DNA from: Clostridia bacterium
GTDB taxonomy: Bacteria > Bacillota > Clostridia > Oscillospirales > Acutalibacteraceae
Length of the DNA: 64,000 bases
NCBI GenBank assembly: GCA_017397845.1
Contig: JAFQHU010000003.1
Location: 310,001 to 374,000 of the forward strand
Direction of reading: 5' to 3'
In this document: positions 1 through 8,256 of the stretch, piece after piece
How positions within the stretch are numbered: the stretch's first letter is position 1
Layout: every line of letters begins with the position of its first letter
Translations under genes and position numbers: made by a program
Notes under the pieces: model-generated
The model's database searches: none
The model's input: only the letters and a program-made list of their open reading frames with translations
What the model was told of the DNA's origin: nothing

Positions 1-28
1 CCCTTTTTGATGAAGAAAGGAAATTCAA

Positions 29-1561
29 ATGAAAAAACCTGTTTTACTTTGCATTATGGACGGTTTCGGCAAAAATCCTTCCGACTACGGCAACGCAATC
101 GTAGCCGCCGAAACTCCGAACTTGGATAAAATAATGAAGGAGAACCCCATGACCTTTATCGGTGCATCAGGTATGGATGTAGGTCTTCCCGACGGTCAGA
201 TGGGTAACAGTGAGGTCGGACATACAAACATCGGTGCTGGCCGCGTAGTTTATCAGGAGCTTACAAGAATAACCAAGTCTATCGCTGACGGTGACTTTTT
301 CGAAAACGAAGCTCTTTGCGGTGCTATGGAAAACTGCCTCAAAAATGACAGCGCACTTCACCTTATGGGTCTTATGAGTGACGGCGGCGTACATTCACAC
401 AATACTCATCTTTATGCTATCGTTGAACTCGCAAAGAAGATGGGCGTTAAGGAAGTATTCGTACACTGCTTCCTCGACGGCCGTGATGTTCCTCCCGCAT
501 CAGGTGCTGACTATGTTAAAGAAACCTACGAAAAGCTCACTGAAATCGGCCTCGGTAAAATCGCTACTGTAATGGGCAGATATTATGCCATGGACAGAGA
601 TAACCGTTGGGACAGAGTAGGCAAGGCTTATGCCGCTATGGTTTACGGCGAAGGCATCAAGGCTGATTGCCCCGTTGCTGCAATCAAGAAAAGCTACGAA
701 ACAATCGATGCTGAAGGCAAAAACCTCACCGATGAGTTCGTTCTTCCCACAGTATGTGCAGAAGACGGTAAAATCAAAGCAAACGACAGCGTTGTATTCT
801 TTAATTTCCGCCCCGACAGAGCAAGAGAAATTACAAGAACCTTCGTTGACGAAGCTTTTGACGGTTTCGAAAGAAAGAACGGCTTTTTCCCACTCTACTA
901 TGTATGTATGACACAGTACGATGCTACAATGCCCAATGTTCATGTAGCATTCAAGCCTCAGACACTTGAAAACACCTTTGGTGAATATATGGCGAAAATG
1001 GGTAAAACTCAGCTCAGAATCGCTGAAACAGAAAAATATGCTCATGTAACCTTCTTCTTTAACGGTGGCGTAGAAAAGCAATATGAAGGTGAAGACAGAA
1101 TTCTCGTAGCTTCCCCCAAAGTTCCCACCTACGATATGCAGCCCGAAATGAGTGCCTATGAAGTAACCGAAAAGGTTGTCGAAGCTATCGGAAGCGGCAA
1201 GTACGATGCAATTATTCTCAACTTTGCAAACTGCGATATGGTTGGTCATACGGGTATTTTCGATGCCGCTAAAGCCGCAGTTGAAGCAGTTGACACCTGC
1301 GTTGGCAAGGTTTACGATGCAGTAATGGAAATGGACGGCGTAATGCTCATTACTGCTGACCACGGTAACGCTGATAAGATGTATGAGGAGGACGGCTCAC
1401 CCTTTACAGCACACACCACCTTCCCCGTTCCCTTCGTTGTATGCGGTTATGACTGTAAACTCCGCGAAGGCGGTAAGCTTTGCGATATCGCACCCACAAT
1501 GCTTAAGATTATGGATATTGAGCAGCCCAAAGAAATGACAGGTGTTTCAATCGTAGAATAA
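29..1561 (+). CDS. gpmI: 2,3-bisphosphoglycerate-independent phosphoglycerate mutase
   Basis: Interconverts 3- and 2-phosphoglycerate in cytosolic glycolysis/gluconeogenesis through a metal-bound phosphoserine. The 510-residue length is usual for the family. It begins with the alkaline-phosphatase-superfamily metal motif CIMDGFG (Asp11), has the nucleophile in GQMGNSEVGHTNIG (Ser61), and carries late metal ligands in VGHTG (about 408) and ADHGNAD (about 443-448). An AAAGGAAA ribosome binding site precedes the ATG. The gene lies near the window edge, so upstream operon partners are not visible; a hairpin terminator follows directly. The assignment is firm. Confidence 0.97.
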   Translation: MKKPVLLCIMDGFGKNPSDYGNAIVAAETPNLDKIMKENPMTFIGASGMDVGLPDGQMGNSEVGHTNIGAGRVVYQELTRITKSIADGDFFENEALCGAMENCLKNDSALHLMGLMSDGGVHSHNTHLYAIVELAKKMGVKEVFVHCFLDGRDVPPASGADYVKETYEKLTEIGLGKIATVMGRYYAMDRDNRWDRVGKAYAAMVYGEGIKADCPVAAIKKSYETIDAEGKNLTDEFVLPTVCAEDGKIKANDSVVFFNFRPDRAREITRTFVDEAFDGFERKNGFFPLYYVCMTQYDATMPNVHVAFKPQTLENTFGEYMAKMGKTQLRIAETEKYAHVTFFFNGGVEKQYEGEDRILVASPKVPTYDMQPEMSAYEVTEKVVEAIGSGKYDAIILNFANCDMVGHTGIFDAAKAAVEAVDTCVGKVYDAVMEMDGVMLITADHGNADKMYEEDGSPFTAHTTFPVPFVVCGYDCKLREGGKLCDIAPTMLKIMDIEQPKEMTGVSIVE

Positions 1562-1578
1562 AATATTAGCATATAAAA

Positions 1579-1603
1579 ATGAGGCTGATTAGTTCAGCCT
1601 CAT
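1579..1603. terminator. Bidirectional terminator after gpmI
   Basis: A 10-bp perfect stem (ATGAGGCTGA / TCAGCCTCAT) with a short loop is followed by a T-rich tract on the plus strand and preceded by an A-rich tract. It sits between convergent gpmI and the minus-strand 115-residue gene, so it can serve both. Confidence 0.85.
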
Positions 1604-1947
1604 AATTTTTTTAAGTTAGGTTTTTCTGTTTTTTCATACCATTCAGACGTCATATATTCGTCCGGTACACAATCACCACTTAAAGGATTAATTCCCATAG
1701 CATGCAGTCTATCAAACCATTCATCGCGTCTGCTTTCTGGAAGTTTTGCTCCGCACCAAGGACAATGGGTTATAGTAAAATATCCCGAAATAAATCCACC
1801 TACCAAATCCGGATGTGGGATGCCGTACTCGTCAAACTTCGAATAATACCATATAGGTTTATCCTCTTTATCACCATCATCAAGCACGATATTTTCGCAC
1901 TTTAAAAATATATGGCATTCCATTTTTTTACAGCAAAACTTTTTCAT
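1600..1947 (-). CDS. Small cytosolic CxxC protein (DUF6980-like)
   Basis: A 115-residue protein of unknown function. It has an N-terminal Cys pair and a His (FCCKKMECH) and a central HCPWCGAKLP zinc-ribbon knuckle (about residue 60), a layout I associate with small CPWCG proteins annotated as DUF6980. No signal peptide or membrane segment is visible. It is the last gene of the minus-strand run, 14 bp after thiN. Its aromatic, acidic character (WYYSKFDEYG, DEWFD) also resembles immunity-type proteins, but no toxin gene is nearby, so that is only a possibility. The start has upstream AGGAGATAC as ribosome binding site. Confidence 0.6.
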   Translation of the reverse strand: MKKFCCKKMECHIFLKCENIVLDDGDKEDKPIWYYSKFDEYGIPHPDLVGGFISGYFTITHCPWCGAKLPESRRDEWFDRLHAMGINPLSGDCVPDEYMTSEWYEKTEKPNLKKL

Positions 1948-1961
1948 ACCGTAGTATCTCC

Positions 1962-2579
1962 TTACTTTTTATAAACAACAAGCAAAGCACCGTCTTTAAC
2001 GCTTATTTCCGCATTTTCACCGATAAACTCATTACTTACACCTACGGGATTAAACGAATGTAAAACATCATTTTCGAGGGTGTATTTAAGATTTTTCAGT
2101 GTTACTCCCCTGCTTTCGTCAGAAAGAGAAAAGACAGATATATAACCCTTAAGGTTTTTTTCAAGATACAAGGTATCATTTTTAAAAGCGGTAAAAACTT
2201 CATCACCGTGAACAATAGTTCCTTTTGCACCCTTAGACACGATATAATGGAGAAGCTGGATATTAGCCACAGAATGGTCGGAACGCTCACCGCCCAAGGC
2301 ACCGAAAAGAACAAAATCACGGAAACCTTTGGCATAGCCTGTATCCACAGCGAGCATCATATCCGTTTCATCCTTTTCACAGGGTGCCACTATTTTATTC
2401 TCTGTTTCGGGTACTGTGCCGAAGGAATCGAAATCCCCTACCACACAGTCACATTCTCTTCCGAGAAGGTCTTTATATCTGTAACCGCCGTCTGCACAGA
2501 TAATAAAGTCATCCTTTGTTGCTTTAATATCTGTCGATAATACATCACCCGCACCGATAATATAACAAGTCCTGCTCAT
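1962..2579 (-). CDS. thiN: Thiamine pyrophosphokinase
   Basis: Transfers pyrophosphate from ATP to thiamine, giving the cofactor thiamine diphosphate. The 205-residue length and motifs fit the family: ICADGGYRY near residue 28, VVGDFDSFG near 46, a KDETDMMLAV segment near 70 and FGALGGERSDHSVANI near 92, which together form the nucleotide/thiamine site. The start codon overlaps the stop of the upstream DUF896 gene by one base (TAATG), with AAAGGT as ribosome binding site. No thiamine riboswitch is visible, so it is probably expressed constitutively with the run. Confidence 0.93.
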   Translation of the reverse strand: MSRTCYIIGAGDVLSTDIKATKDDFIICADGGYRYKDLLGRECDCVVGDFDSFGTVPETENKIVAPCEKDETDMMLAVDTGYAKGFRDFVLFGALGGERSDHSVANIQLLHYIVSKGAKGTIVHGDEVFTAFKNDTLYLEKNLKGYISVFSLSDESRGVTLKNLKYTLENDVLHSFNPVGVSNEFIGENAEISVKDGALLVVYKK

Positions 2580-2794
2580 TATTTTTTACCTTTTCTCGTT
2601 ACCTTTGTCTTATTGCCTTTTTCGTCAACAATGTAAGTATTTTCGAGCTGGCCGACAAGGCTCTCCTTAAAGGAATCGATGTATGCACGTCTTAAAACTG
2701 TTCTTTCTGCCTGTTCCTCTTCGGTAAGACCTTCGGGGGTTTTAGCCTTTCGTGCGAGCTCGTTAATTCTGTCTATCTGTGCCTGTGTTACCAT
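2579..2794 (-). CDS. DUF896 family small protein (YnzC-like)
   Basis: A 71-residue basic protein of the DUF896/UPF0291 family, known from Bacillus YnzC as a short helical hairpin. The family signature is clear: an N-terminal helix IDRINELARKAK, a turn with GLTEEE, and a second helix ERTVLRRAYIDSFK. The C-terminus is lysine-rich (TRKGKK). Function in this family is not settled. It sits 2 bp after the Spx/ArsC-like gene and overlaps thiN by 1 bp, so it is co-transcribed with both. Confidence 0.9.
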   Translation of the reverse strand: MVTQAQIDRINELARKAKTPEGLTEEEQAERTVLRRAYIDSFKESLVGQLENTYIVDEKGNKTKVTRKGKK

Positions 2795-2796
2795 AA

Positions 2797-3147
2797 TTAT
2801 TCACTCTCCCACTTCTTCCATTCATCAGGACAAAAGCCTAATGTTGCCTTTTTGCCGTTTCTCACTATCGGAGTTTTAAAAAGCTCCTGATTTTCTAAAA
2901 GCTTTTCTTCCTTCGCTTCCTCCGAAGCAAGATATTTTATATATGATGAATCATATTTTTTACTTTTTTCATTGACTAAATCCTCAAGCTTGCAGGCCAA
3001 TGCTCTTTTTATCGACTGATATTCACCCTTGCTCATACCGTATTTCGCAAGGTCTACAAACTGAAATTTAATATTTCTTTCTTTAAAATATCTCTGTGCT
3101 TTTTTAGTATCGAAGCATTTACTTGTACCGTAAATCTGTATATTCAT
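2797..3147 (-). CDS. ArsC/Spx-family thioredoxin-fold protein
   Basis: A 116-residue arsenate-reductase/Spx-like protein: it opens with MNIQIYGTSKCFDTKKAQRY, a thioredoxin-fold start with a single Cys where ArsC/Spx have CxxC/CxxS, then a helix-rich middle and TPIVRNGKKATLGF, the cis-Pro loop. The start at 3147 is chosen because GAAAGGAAACT lies just upstream; a longer frame to 3177 would overlap ispF. Spx-type proteins bind RNA polymerase and ArsC-type reduce arsenate; with one N-terminal Cys and no resistance genes near, the role is open. Confidence 0.85.
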   Translation of the reverse strand: MNIQIYGTSKCFDTKKAQRYFKERNIKFQFVDLAKYGMSKGEYQSIKRALACKLEDLVNEKSKKYDSSYIKYLASEEAKEEKLLENQELFKTPIVRNGKKATLGFCPDEWKKWESE

Positions 3148-3148
3148 T

Positions 3149-3625
3149 TTAGTTTCCTTTCTTGAGAAGACACACACTATGAACTGCTATTCCTTCGCCT
3201 GCCCCTGTAAATCCGAGACCTTCTTCGGTTGTGGCTTTTACGCTTACGCAATCAATACTGATGCCGAGAGCTGCAGCTATATTCTCTCTCATAGAGTCAA
3301 TATAAGGACGGAGCTTAGGCTTTTGGCAAAGGATAGTAGCATCAATATTTTCCGCCACATAACCTTTAGCTTTTACCGCATCATAAGCTGTTTTCATAAG
3401 AACAATACTGTCTGCACCTTTATACTGCATATCCGTGTCAGGAAAAAGCTTCCCTATATCACCGAGTGCTGCCGCACCTAAAAGAGCGTCGGAAACAGCA
3501 TGAAGAAGCACATCGGCATCAGAGTGACCTAAGAGGCCTTTTTCATAAGGTATCCTGACACCGCCCAAGATCAAATCTCTGCCATCAACCAATTTATGAA
3601 CATCGTATCCGTGACCTATTCGCAT
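3149..3625 (-). CDS. ispF: 2-C-methyl-D-erythritol 2,4-cyclodiphosphate synthase
   Basis: Catalyses ring closure of CDP-methylerythritol 2-phosphate in the non-mevalonate isoprenoid pathway. The 158-residue length is exact for the family. Metal ligands are seen in GYDVHK (Asp/His near residues 8-10) and the [19 protein letters not shown] block (33-52); [10 protein letters not shown] and the C-terminal [18 protein letters not shown] are standard. It overlaps the end of rnmV by 10 bp and is followed at once by the Spx/ArsC-like gene. No ispD is nearby. Confidence 0.97.
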   Translation of the reverse strand: MRIGHGYDVHKLVDGRDLILGGVRIPYEKGLLGHSDADVLLHAVSDALLGAAALGDIGKLFPDTDMQYKGADSIVLMKTAYDAVKAKGYVAENIDATILCQKPKLRPYIDSMRENIAAALGISIDCVSVKATTEEGLGFTGAGEGIAVHSVCLLKKGN

Positions 3626-4212
3626 ATTCCTATCTCCTTTAAGGTTTCAATAAATTCATCGTAAGTTACAAATGTATTGAGTATCTTTACAAGTGATGAA
3701 GTGGACAATCTTTCGGGTAAAGCAAGCTTTCTTAAAAGAAGCTTTCTTTTTTCACTGCTGTTTTCTCTGCCCATGAGTCCGTATTCGTATAAATCTATGT
3801 TTGTTATAGTACGCCGTTCTGTGTTTTCGCTTTCCTTTGCAAGAACACCCGCCTTAGCAAAAGCTTCGAGCAGTATCTTTTCACTTATACCCTCCACTCC
3901 GAGCTTGCCTTCCTTTGATTTTTCGGCTTTTCTTTTTTCTTTACCGAAAATATCAGGAATATAAACATGAGTAATTTTATCCTCAGGTACGGTGGATTTA
4001 ATGAAATTACGGATAATAAAACCGGCGGAATCACTGTCAGTTAGAACTATTATCCCCTTTTCATTTGCAAGTCTGCGTAACAGCAGCTGTTTTTCTTTAT
4101 CCTTAAAAATACCGAAGCCGTCAGTTTTAATTATAAGCGAATCAATAATTCCGCTGAGTTTGATTATATCATATTTTCCCTCGACTATAACGGGTCTGTC
4201 AAGCTTAATCAT
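3616..4212 (-). CDS. rnmV: Ribonuclease M5 (TOPRIM) for 5S rRNA maturation
   Basis: Cuts both ends of precursor 5S rRNA in low-GC Gram-positives. The protein (198 residues) opens with the TOPRIM glutamate motif VIVEGKYD (about 8-15), followed by TDGFGIF and the acidic metal motif [10 protein letters not shown] (about 55-64), then a C-terminal region specific to M5. It overlaps holA by 4 bp (ATGA) and ispF by 10 bp, so it is translationally coupled. Other TOPRIM primases are longer; the size fits M5. Confidence 0.9.
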   Translation of the reverse strand: MIKLDRPVIVEGKYDIIKLSGIIDSLIIKTDGFGIFKDKEKQLLLRRLANEKGIIVLTDSDSAGFIIRNFIKSTVPEDKITHVYIPDIFGKEKRKAEKSKEGKLGVEGISEKILLEAFAKAGVLAKESENTERRTITNIDLYEYGLMGRENSSEKRKLLLRKLALPERLSTSSLVKILNTFVTYDEFIETLKEIGICE

Positions 4213-5249
4213 ACTTTTTCACCATTTGTTATAAGAAACAGCTTTACCATAAGCTGTTCCAGAACAAGAGCAGGCATCGAAGCACCGGACTTAAGCTGTT
4301 TATCAGCCTTTGAAAGCTCATGAAGACAGCTTCTTATAACCGACATATCAATTTTTGACGAATCTCTTCCCGCATTACCGAGAGCAAAAGCACGATTTTT
4401 ATAGCCGAAATCCCCGGCCAGCACATCAGCCTTTTGTCCGCAGGAAAGAGAAACCTTTGCTCTGTAAATATCCACATAAGAGCTGATTATAACGCCGAGA
4501 ATATATTCAGGTTCAACCTTTTGCCGGAAAAGAGAATGTAAGTTTTTGTATGCCTCATCGAAATTTTTATTCATAAGAGCCTTTGTAAGCGCAAATATTT
4601 TCGCGTCGTCCGTCTTTGTAGCAATTGCATCAATGTGAGCTTTCGTAATTTCACCTTCACCCACATAATTGCAAATCTTATTTACTTCATTAATAAGCAT
4701 ATGGTTATCGTCTCCGCAAAGAGAAACGAGATAATTCGCCAACTGAGGCGTCAGTATGCATTTCTGTTTTGATGCAGAGGTGATGAGTGGCTTTATTAGC
4801 TCGTTTCCGCTTCTTTTATTAAGAACACATACTGCACCGAACTTTTTAAAAAGCGTAATGGCATTTTTTGCCTTGGCAACAGAAAATTCAGGCTTTTTTT
4901 GATAAAATATTATTATCGATGTTTCGGGTGGATCAGCAAAAAAATTTTCCATAAGACGGAAATTTTCTTCACTTATACCCTCAAGCTTGAAATCCTCAAT
5001 TACCAAACATCGCTTTTCACTCATCATCGGCATAATGGCTGCCGCCTGAAATACCGTGTCAAGCTCAAGACCTTTACCGTCATATTTTTCATAATTAAAG
5101 GATTCAAATGAAGGTTCCACATTTTTAGAAACGATAGTATCAACATAGTTTTTCTTGAGATAATCTTCATCACCGTAAACAAGATATAGGGGCAAAAAAT
5201 CACCCGATTTTATGTGTGCCTTAAGACTTTTCTCATCAAATTCAGCCAT
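4209..5249 (-). CDS. holA: DNA polymerase III delta subunit
   Basis: Clamp-loader subunit that opens the beta sliding clamp. The 346 residues show the delta pattern: LYLVYGDEDYLKKNYVDTI near the start, an AAIMPMMSEKRCLVIEDF strand, NLxS-type central helices (LTPQLANYLVSLCGDDNHMLINEVNKI) and a C-terminal collar domain. The ATG at 5249 is preferred because GGAGG lies 8 bases upstream; a GTG three codons earlier is possible. It overlaps the end of comEC by 8 bp, the usual comEC-holA arrangement in Firmicutes. Confidence 0.93.
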   Translation of the reverse strand: MAEFDEKSLKAHIKSGDFLPLYLVYGDEDYLKKNYVDTIVSKNVEPSFESFNYEKYDGKGLELDTVFQAAAIMPMMSEKRCLVIEDFKLEGISEENFRLMENFFADPPETSIIIFYQKKPEFSVAKAKNAITLFKKFGAVCVLNKRSGNELIKPLITSASKQKCILTPQLANYLVSLCGDDNHMLINEVNKICNYVGEGEITKAHIDAIATKTDDAKIFALTKALMNKNFDEAYKNLHSLFRQKVEPEYILGVIISSYVDIYRAKVSLSCGQKADVLAGDFGYKNRAFALGNAGRDSSKIDMSVIRSCLHELSKADKQLKSGASMPALVLEQLMVKLFLITNGEKV

Positions 5250-7278
5250 ATATTTCACCTCCGGAAACGGTTACGGTAACCGTGTACGGATTCCTTTCTC
5301 TGAAAGAGAAAACGAATTTTCCGTCATTAAGAGACATTGTATCATATTTCTGTTCATCTTGCAAATATTCTTGTAAAAAAATCTCTGTGTTTATTTCCGA
5401 AGAGTCAACGTTAATATTTTTACCGTCTTTTAATATACGAACTTTGTCAAATAGAACTACGTTTTCACCGTCATGGGTAAGAATGTTTTTTATTTCTAAA
5501 AGACTGCAAACAGACTGCATATCTTTTGAAACAAATTCTTCCGTAAATATTGCAGCTTCAATTTTTATTTTTTCTCTTTCAATGTCTTTTACAATCTCTT
5601 TTTCGTCATATCTGTCACCCTCAAAACCGATAAGCACTCCCTTACCGTTAAGACTGACCACAGCACAGCTGCCTTTGCTTTCACCGTAAAGCATAATTTT
5701 ACATTTATCGAGTGAAGTATAAAAATTCACACTGAAGGAAAGCAAAAATATGCCCGCAGAAATTATGGCAGTTACACGCATAAGAATACGGCTGTAATTA
5801 TACAACAGCATAGCAGTTAAAAGAAATATAAAAGCAACCAAAAACCACAGCCAAAGCTTTTCAAAATAAGTATTTATATAAGAAAAAGGTAATTTTGACG
5901 TAAGCTCTTCCACACGAATGATATATTCAGACAAATATTTGATTATCACCGCCATAACCGGTGAAATCAAGGGTACAAAACGCAAGAACGAGTAAAACCC
6001 TGTCAGAAGTAAAAGCGGTGAAACAGCAAAAAAGCACAGCAAATTTGACAAGGGTGACACAAGAGAAACTCCTCCGAGAACTATTACAGATACAGGAAAA
6101 ACAAAAAATGCAACAGAGACACTGAAAGAAAACGTGACGATTAACGGTGAAAGCAATCTTTTTCCTTTTTCGCCTGCAGAAGTGATTTTGCTGATAATTT
6201 TTTCGCTCAAAGGTACACCCATTAGAATAATCCCCATGGTGGAAAGAAATGACAGCAGAAAGCTTATATCAAGCACACCGAAGGGATTAAAGGCAAGTCC
6301 GCATACAGCAGCAAAACCGAGGCTGTTAAGTGCATCGGTTTTCTTTCCGAAAATTTTACCGATAAAATACAGAATAGTCATGGCACTTGCTCTTTTTACC
6401 GAGCCCGTAAAACAGGCGAAATTCATCATAAACACCGTAAAGAATATCATAAGTACTGCCAATATTTTACCTTTTTTACCTTTAAACTCAATAAAGAACG
6501 AAAAAAATGAAACCCATATCGAAAGATGAAGACCGGATACAGCCATTATGTGAACTATACCCGCCTCAATAAAGTCACTGTAAAGCTCATCATCCATATA
6601 AGATTTATCTCCCGTAAGAATCGCAACAAGGAGAGACGCATTTTTATTATCAAAGTCGTGTGTAAGATTCGAAGCTACTTTGTGTCTCATTAAATCAATA
6701 TAGTAACCCACCGGTCTGTGCGACGGCTTGCTGATTTTAAAATCTTCAACAGCATATGCACCGAGATATACACCGTGTGATTTATAATTATTGCGTGATG
6801 TTTCAGAAACCCTGCCTGCTTTATACACAGTGCCTATAAAATCAACTTTGTCCCCTATCTGCATTTCGTACGGATCAATTTCATCATATGTCTCAGAAAA
6901 AGAAAATCGAAGCTTACATTTCACATTGTTTTTACCGACTTTATCCGCCTTAATAACACAATAATAGCGACAGTTTTCCGAGGAAAACTCAGGTCTTTCC
7001 GCTATAACACCGCTGACTGAGAGATTTTCACCTGTTAAAGATACCGTCTTATCATAATCATACTGAAAAACAGAAAATAAAAGACAGCCGATGATTATAC
7101 CCAACAAAACAGTAGGGATAATCAAAGACTGTCTTATCTTTTTTATTACAATACAAACAAGAAATATAACCGCAAAAAATGCAAAAAGGCTCACCGAAAC
7201 AGCCGTGCTTTCAACGAGGTTAAGGCACAGCAAAATTATAAATAACGTGAAACCAAAACACGCAAGCGGCCTTTTCAT
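5242..7278 (-). CDS. comEC: ComEC/Rec2-type DNA-uptake channel, degenerate nuclease domain
   Basis: Polytopic membrane protein (678 residues) of the competence ComEC family, which passes single-stranded DNA through the membrane. An N-terminal DUF4131-like region with three membrane spans (1-75) is followed by an OB-like exterior domain and the competence domain (about 200-500), including DKSYMDDELYSDFIEAGIVHIMAVSGLHLSI. The C-terminal part (about 520-678) matches the metallo-beta-lactamase position but lacks the HxHxDH metal motif; AAIFTEEF stands in its place. It starts 7 bp after the phosphoribosyltransferase gene and overlaps holA. Confidence 0.9.
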   Translation of the reverse strand: MKRPLACFGFTLFIILLCLNLVESTAVSVSLFAFFAVIFLVCIVIKKIRQSLIIPTVLLGIIIGCLLFSVFQYDYDKTVSLTGENLSVSGVIAERPEFSSENCRYYCVIKADKVGKNNVKCKLRFSFSETYDEIDPYEMQIGDKVDFIGTVYKAGRVSETSRNNYKSHGVYLGAYAVEDFKISKPSHRPVGYYIDLMRHKVASNLTHDFDNKNASLLVAILTGDKSYMDDELYSDFIEAGIVHIMAVSGLHLSIWVSFFSFFIEFKGKKGKILAVLMIFFTVFMMNFACFTGSVKRASAMTILYFIGKIFGKKTDALNSLGFAAVCGLAFNPFGVLDISFLLSFLSTMGIILMGVPLSEKIISKITSAGEKGKRLLSPLIVTFSFSVSVAFFVFPVSVIVLGGVSLVSPLSNLLCFFAVSPLLLLTGFYSFLRFVPLISPVMAVIIKYLSEYIIRVEELTSKLPFSYINTYFEKLWLWFLVAFIFLLTAMLLYNYSRILMRVTAIISAGIFLLSFSVNFYTSLDKCKIMLYGESKGSCAVVSLNGKGVLIGFEGDRYDEKEIVKDIEREKIKIEAAIFTEEFVSKDMQSVCSLLEIKNILTHDGENVVLFDKVRILKDGKNINVDSSEINTEIFLQEYLQDEQKYDTMSLNDGKFVFSFRERNPYTVTVTVSGGEIYG

Positions 7279-7284
7279 ACCTGA

Positions 7285-7824
7285 TCAGTCATGGAAAAAT
7301 AAGGGCAGCTTTTCGAGAAAGATAATATCATCTCTGTCAGCAGCATCACCCTCTGCGAGGATGGCGGCTTTTCCAACCACATTAACATCAAATTCTTCGA
7401 GAAGCTTTTCTACAGCAAGAAGAGATTCGCCGGTGCTGATAACATCATCGAGAATGAGAACTCTCTTGCCTCTCATTTTTTCACCCTCAAGACCGTCGAG
7501 GAAAAGTGTCTGAACCTTATCGGTAGTAATCGAACGGACATTTACCGAAACAGGGCTTTGCATATAAAGCTTAGCACCCTTACGGCATATAAAATAAGGT
7601 TTACCGCTCTGTCTTGCCATTTCATGTGCAAGAGGAATTGCTTTTGCTTCAGGAGCGACGATAAAGTCAAACTCAGGACATTTCTTTAAAAGCTCACAAG
7701 CGGAGGCGACAGTGATTTCAACATCACCGAAAATTACAAAACCTGCGATATCAAGCTTATCGTTTACCTTGCATACAGGAAGCTCTCTCTCGAGTCCAGC
7801 AATAGTCATTTTATAAGTAGCCAT
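7285..7824 (-). CDS. Adenine phosphoribosyltransferase-like purine PRTase
   Basis: A type I phosphoribosyltransferase of 179 residues. The PRPP-binding loop VLILDDVISTGES spans about 122-134, and DFIVAPEAKAIPLAHEMA (about 53-70) is the flexible-loop and substrate-side segment of the Apt/Xpt group. It probably salvages a purine base to the nucleotide in the cytosol; adenine versus xanthine cannot be separated from sequence alone. It lies between the hinT-like gene and comEC on one minus-strand transcript, with AAAGGAGATATT as ribosome binding site. Confidence 0.85.
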   Translation of the reverse strand: MATYKMTIAGLERELPVCKVNDKLDIAGFVIFGDVEITVASACELLKKCPEFDFIVAPEAKAIPLAHEMARQSGKPYFICRKGAKLYMQSPVSVNVRSITTDKVQTLFLDGLEGEKMRGKRVLILDDVISTGESLLAVEKLLEEFDVNVVGKAAILAEGDAADRDDIIFLEKLPLFFHD

Positions 7825-7854
7825 AGTTTAATATCTCCTTTAAAAATCAATTAA

Positions 7855-8193
7855 TCAGCCTGCCGGCCAAGTAAACTGTCTGCCGCCCATAAGATGGAAA
7901 TGAAGATGCTTTACTGTCTGTCCGCCGTCTTCACCGCAGTTGTTAACTATTCTGTAGCCATTATCGAGGCCTAATTCTTTGCCGAGTTTCGCCGCTACCT
8001 CAAAGATATGAGATATAACCGCACTGTTTTCTTCGGTTATGTCAGCACAGGATGAAATATGATCCTTAGGAATAATAAGAATGTGCACAGGAGCTTGAGG
8101 TTCAAGATCATAAAAAGCAAGCACACTGTCATCCTCATAGGCTTTTTTTGAAGGAATTTCACCTTTGACTATTTTACAAAAAATACAATCCAT
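7855..8193 (-). CDS. HIT-family nucleotide hydrolase (HinT-like)
   Basis: A 112-residue histidine-triad protein. The N-terminal CIFCKIVKGEIPSKKAYED is typical of HinT/PKCI proteins, and the catalytic triad HLHFH is at residues 96-100 followed by LMGGRQFTWP. Such enzymes hydrolyse purine nucleoside phosphoramidates and aminoacyl-adenylates, which fits its place directly downstream of alaS. The start has GGAGAAT upstream. No unusual features. Confidence 0.93.
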   Translation of the reverse strand: MDCIFCKIVKGEIPSKKAYEDDSVLAFYDLEPQAPVHILIIPKDHISSCADITEENSAVISHIFEVAAKLGKELGLDNGYRIVNNCGEDGGQTVKHLHFHLMGGRQFTWPAG

Positions 8194-8256
8194 AATAGAA
8201 TTCTCCTTTATTTTTTACATTCCCGCCCCGTTAAAAAGGACGGGAATTATTTTTAC

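Noticed and set aside
500..1363. Long open frame antisense to gpmI (287 codons)
   Set aside because: It mirrors the codon pattern of gpmI, has no ribosome binding site and its product is Cys/Phe-rich without any domain.
3148..3177. Longer start for the Spx/ArsC-like gene
   Set aside because: It would extend into ispF, lacks a ribosome binding site, and the family begins at the internal Met.
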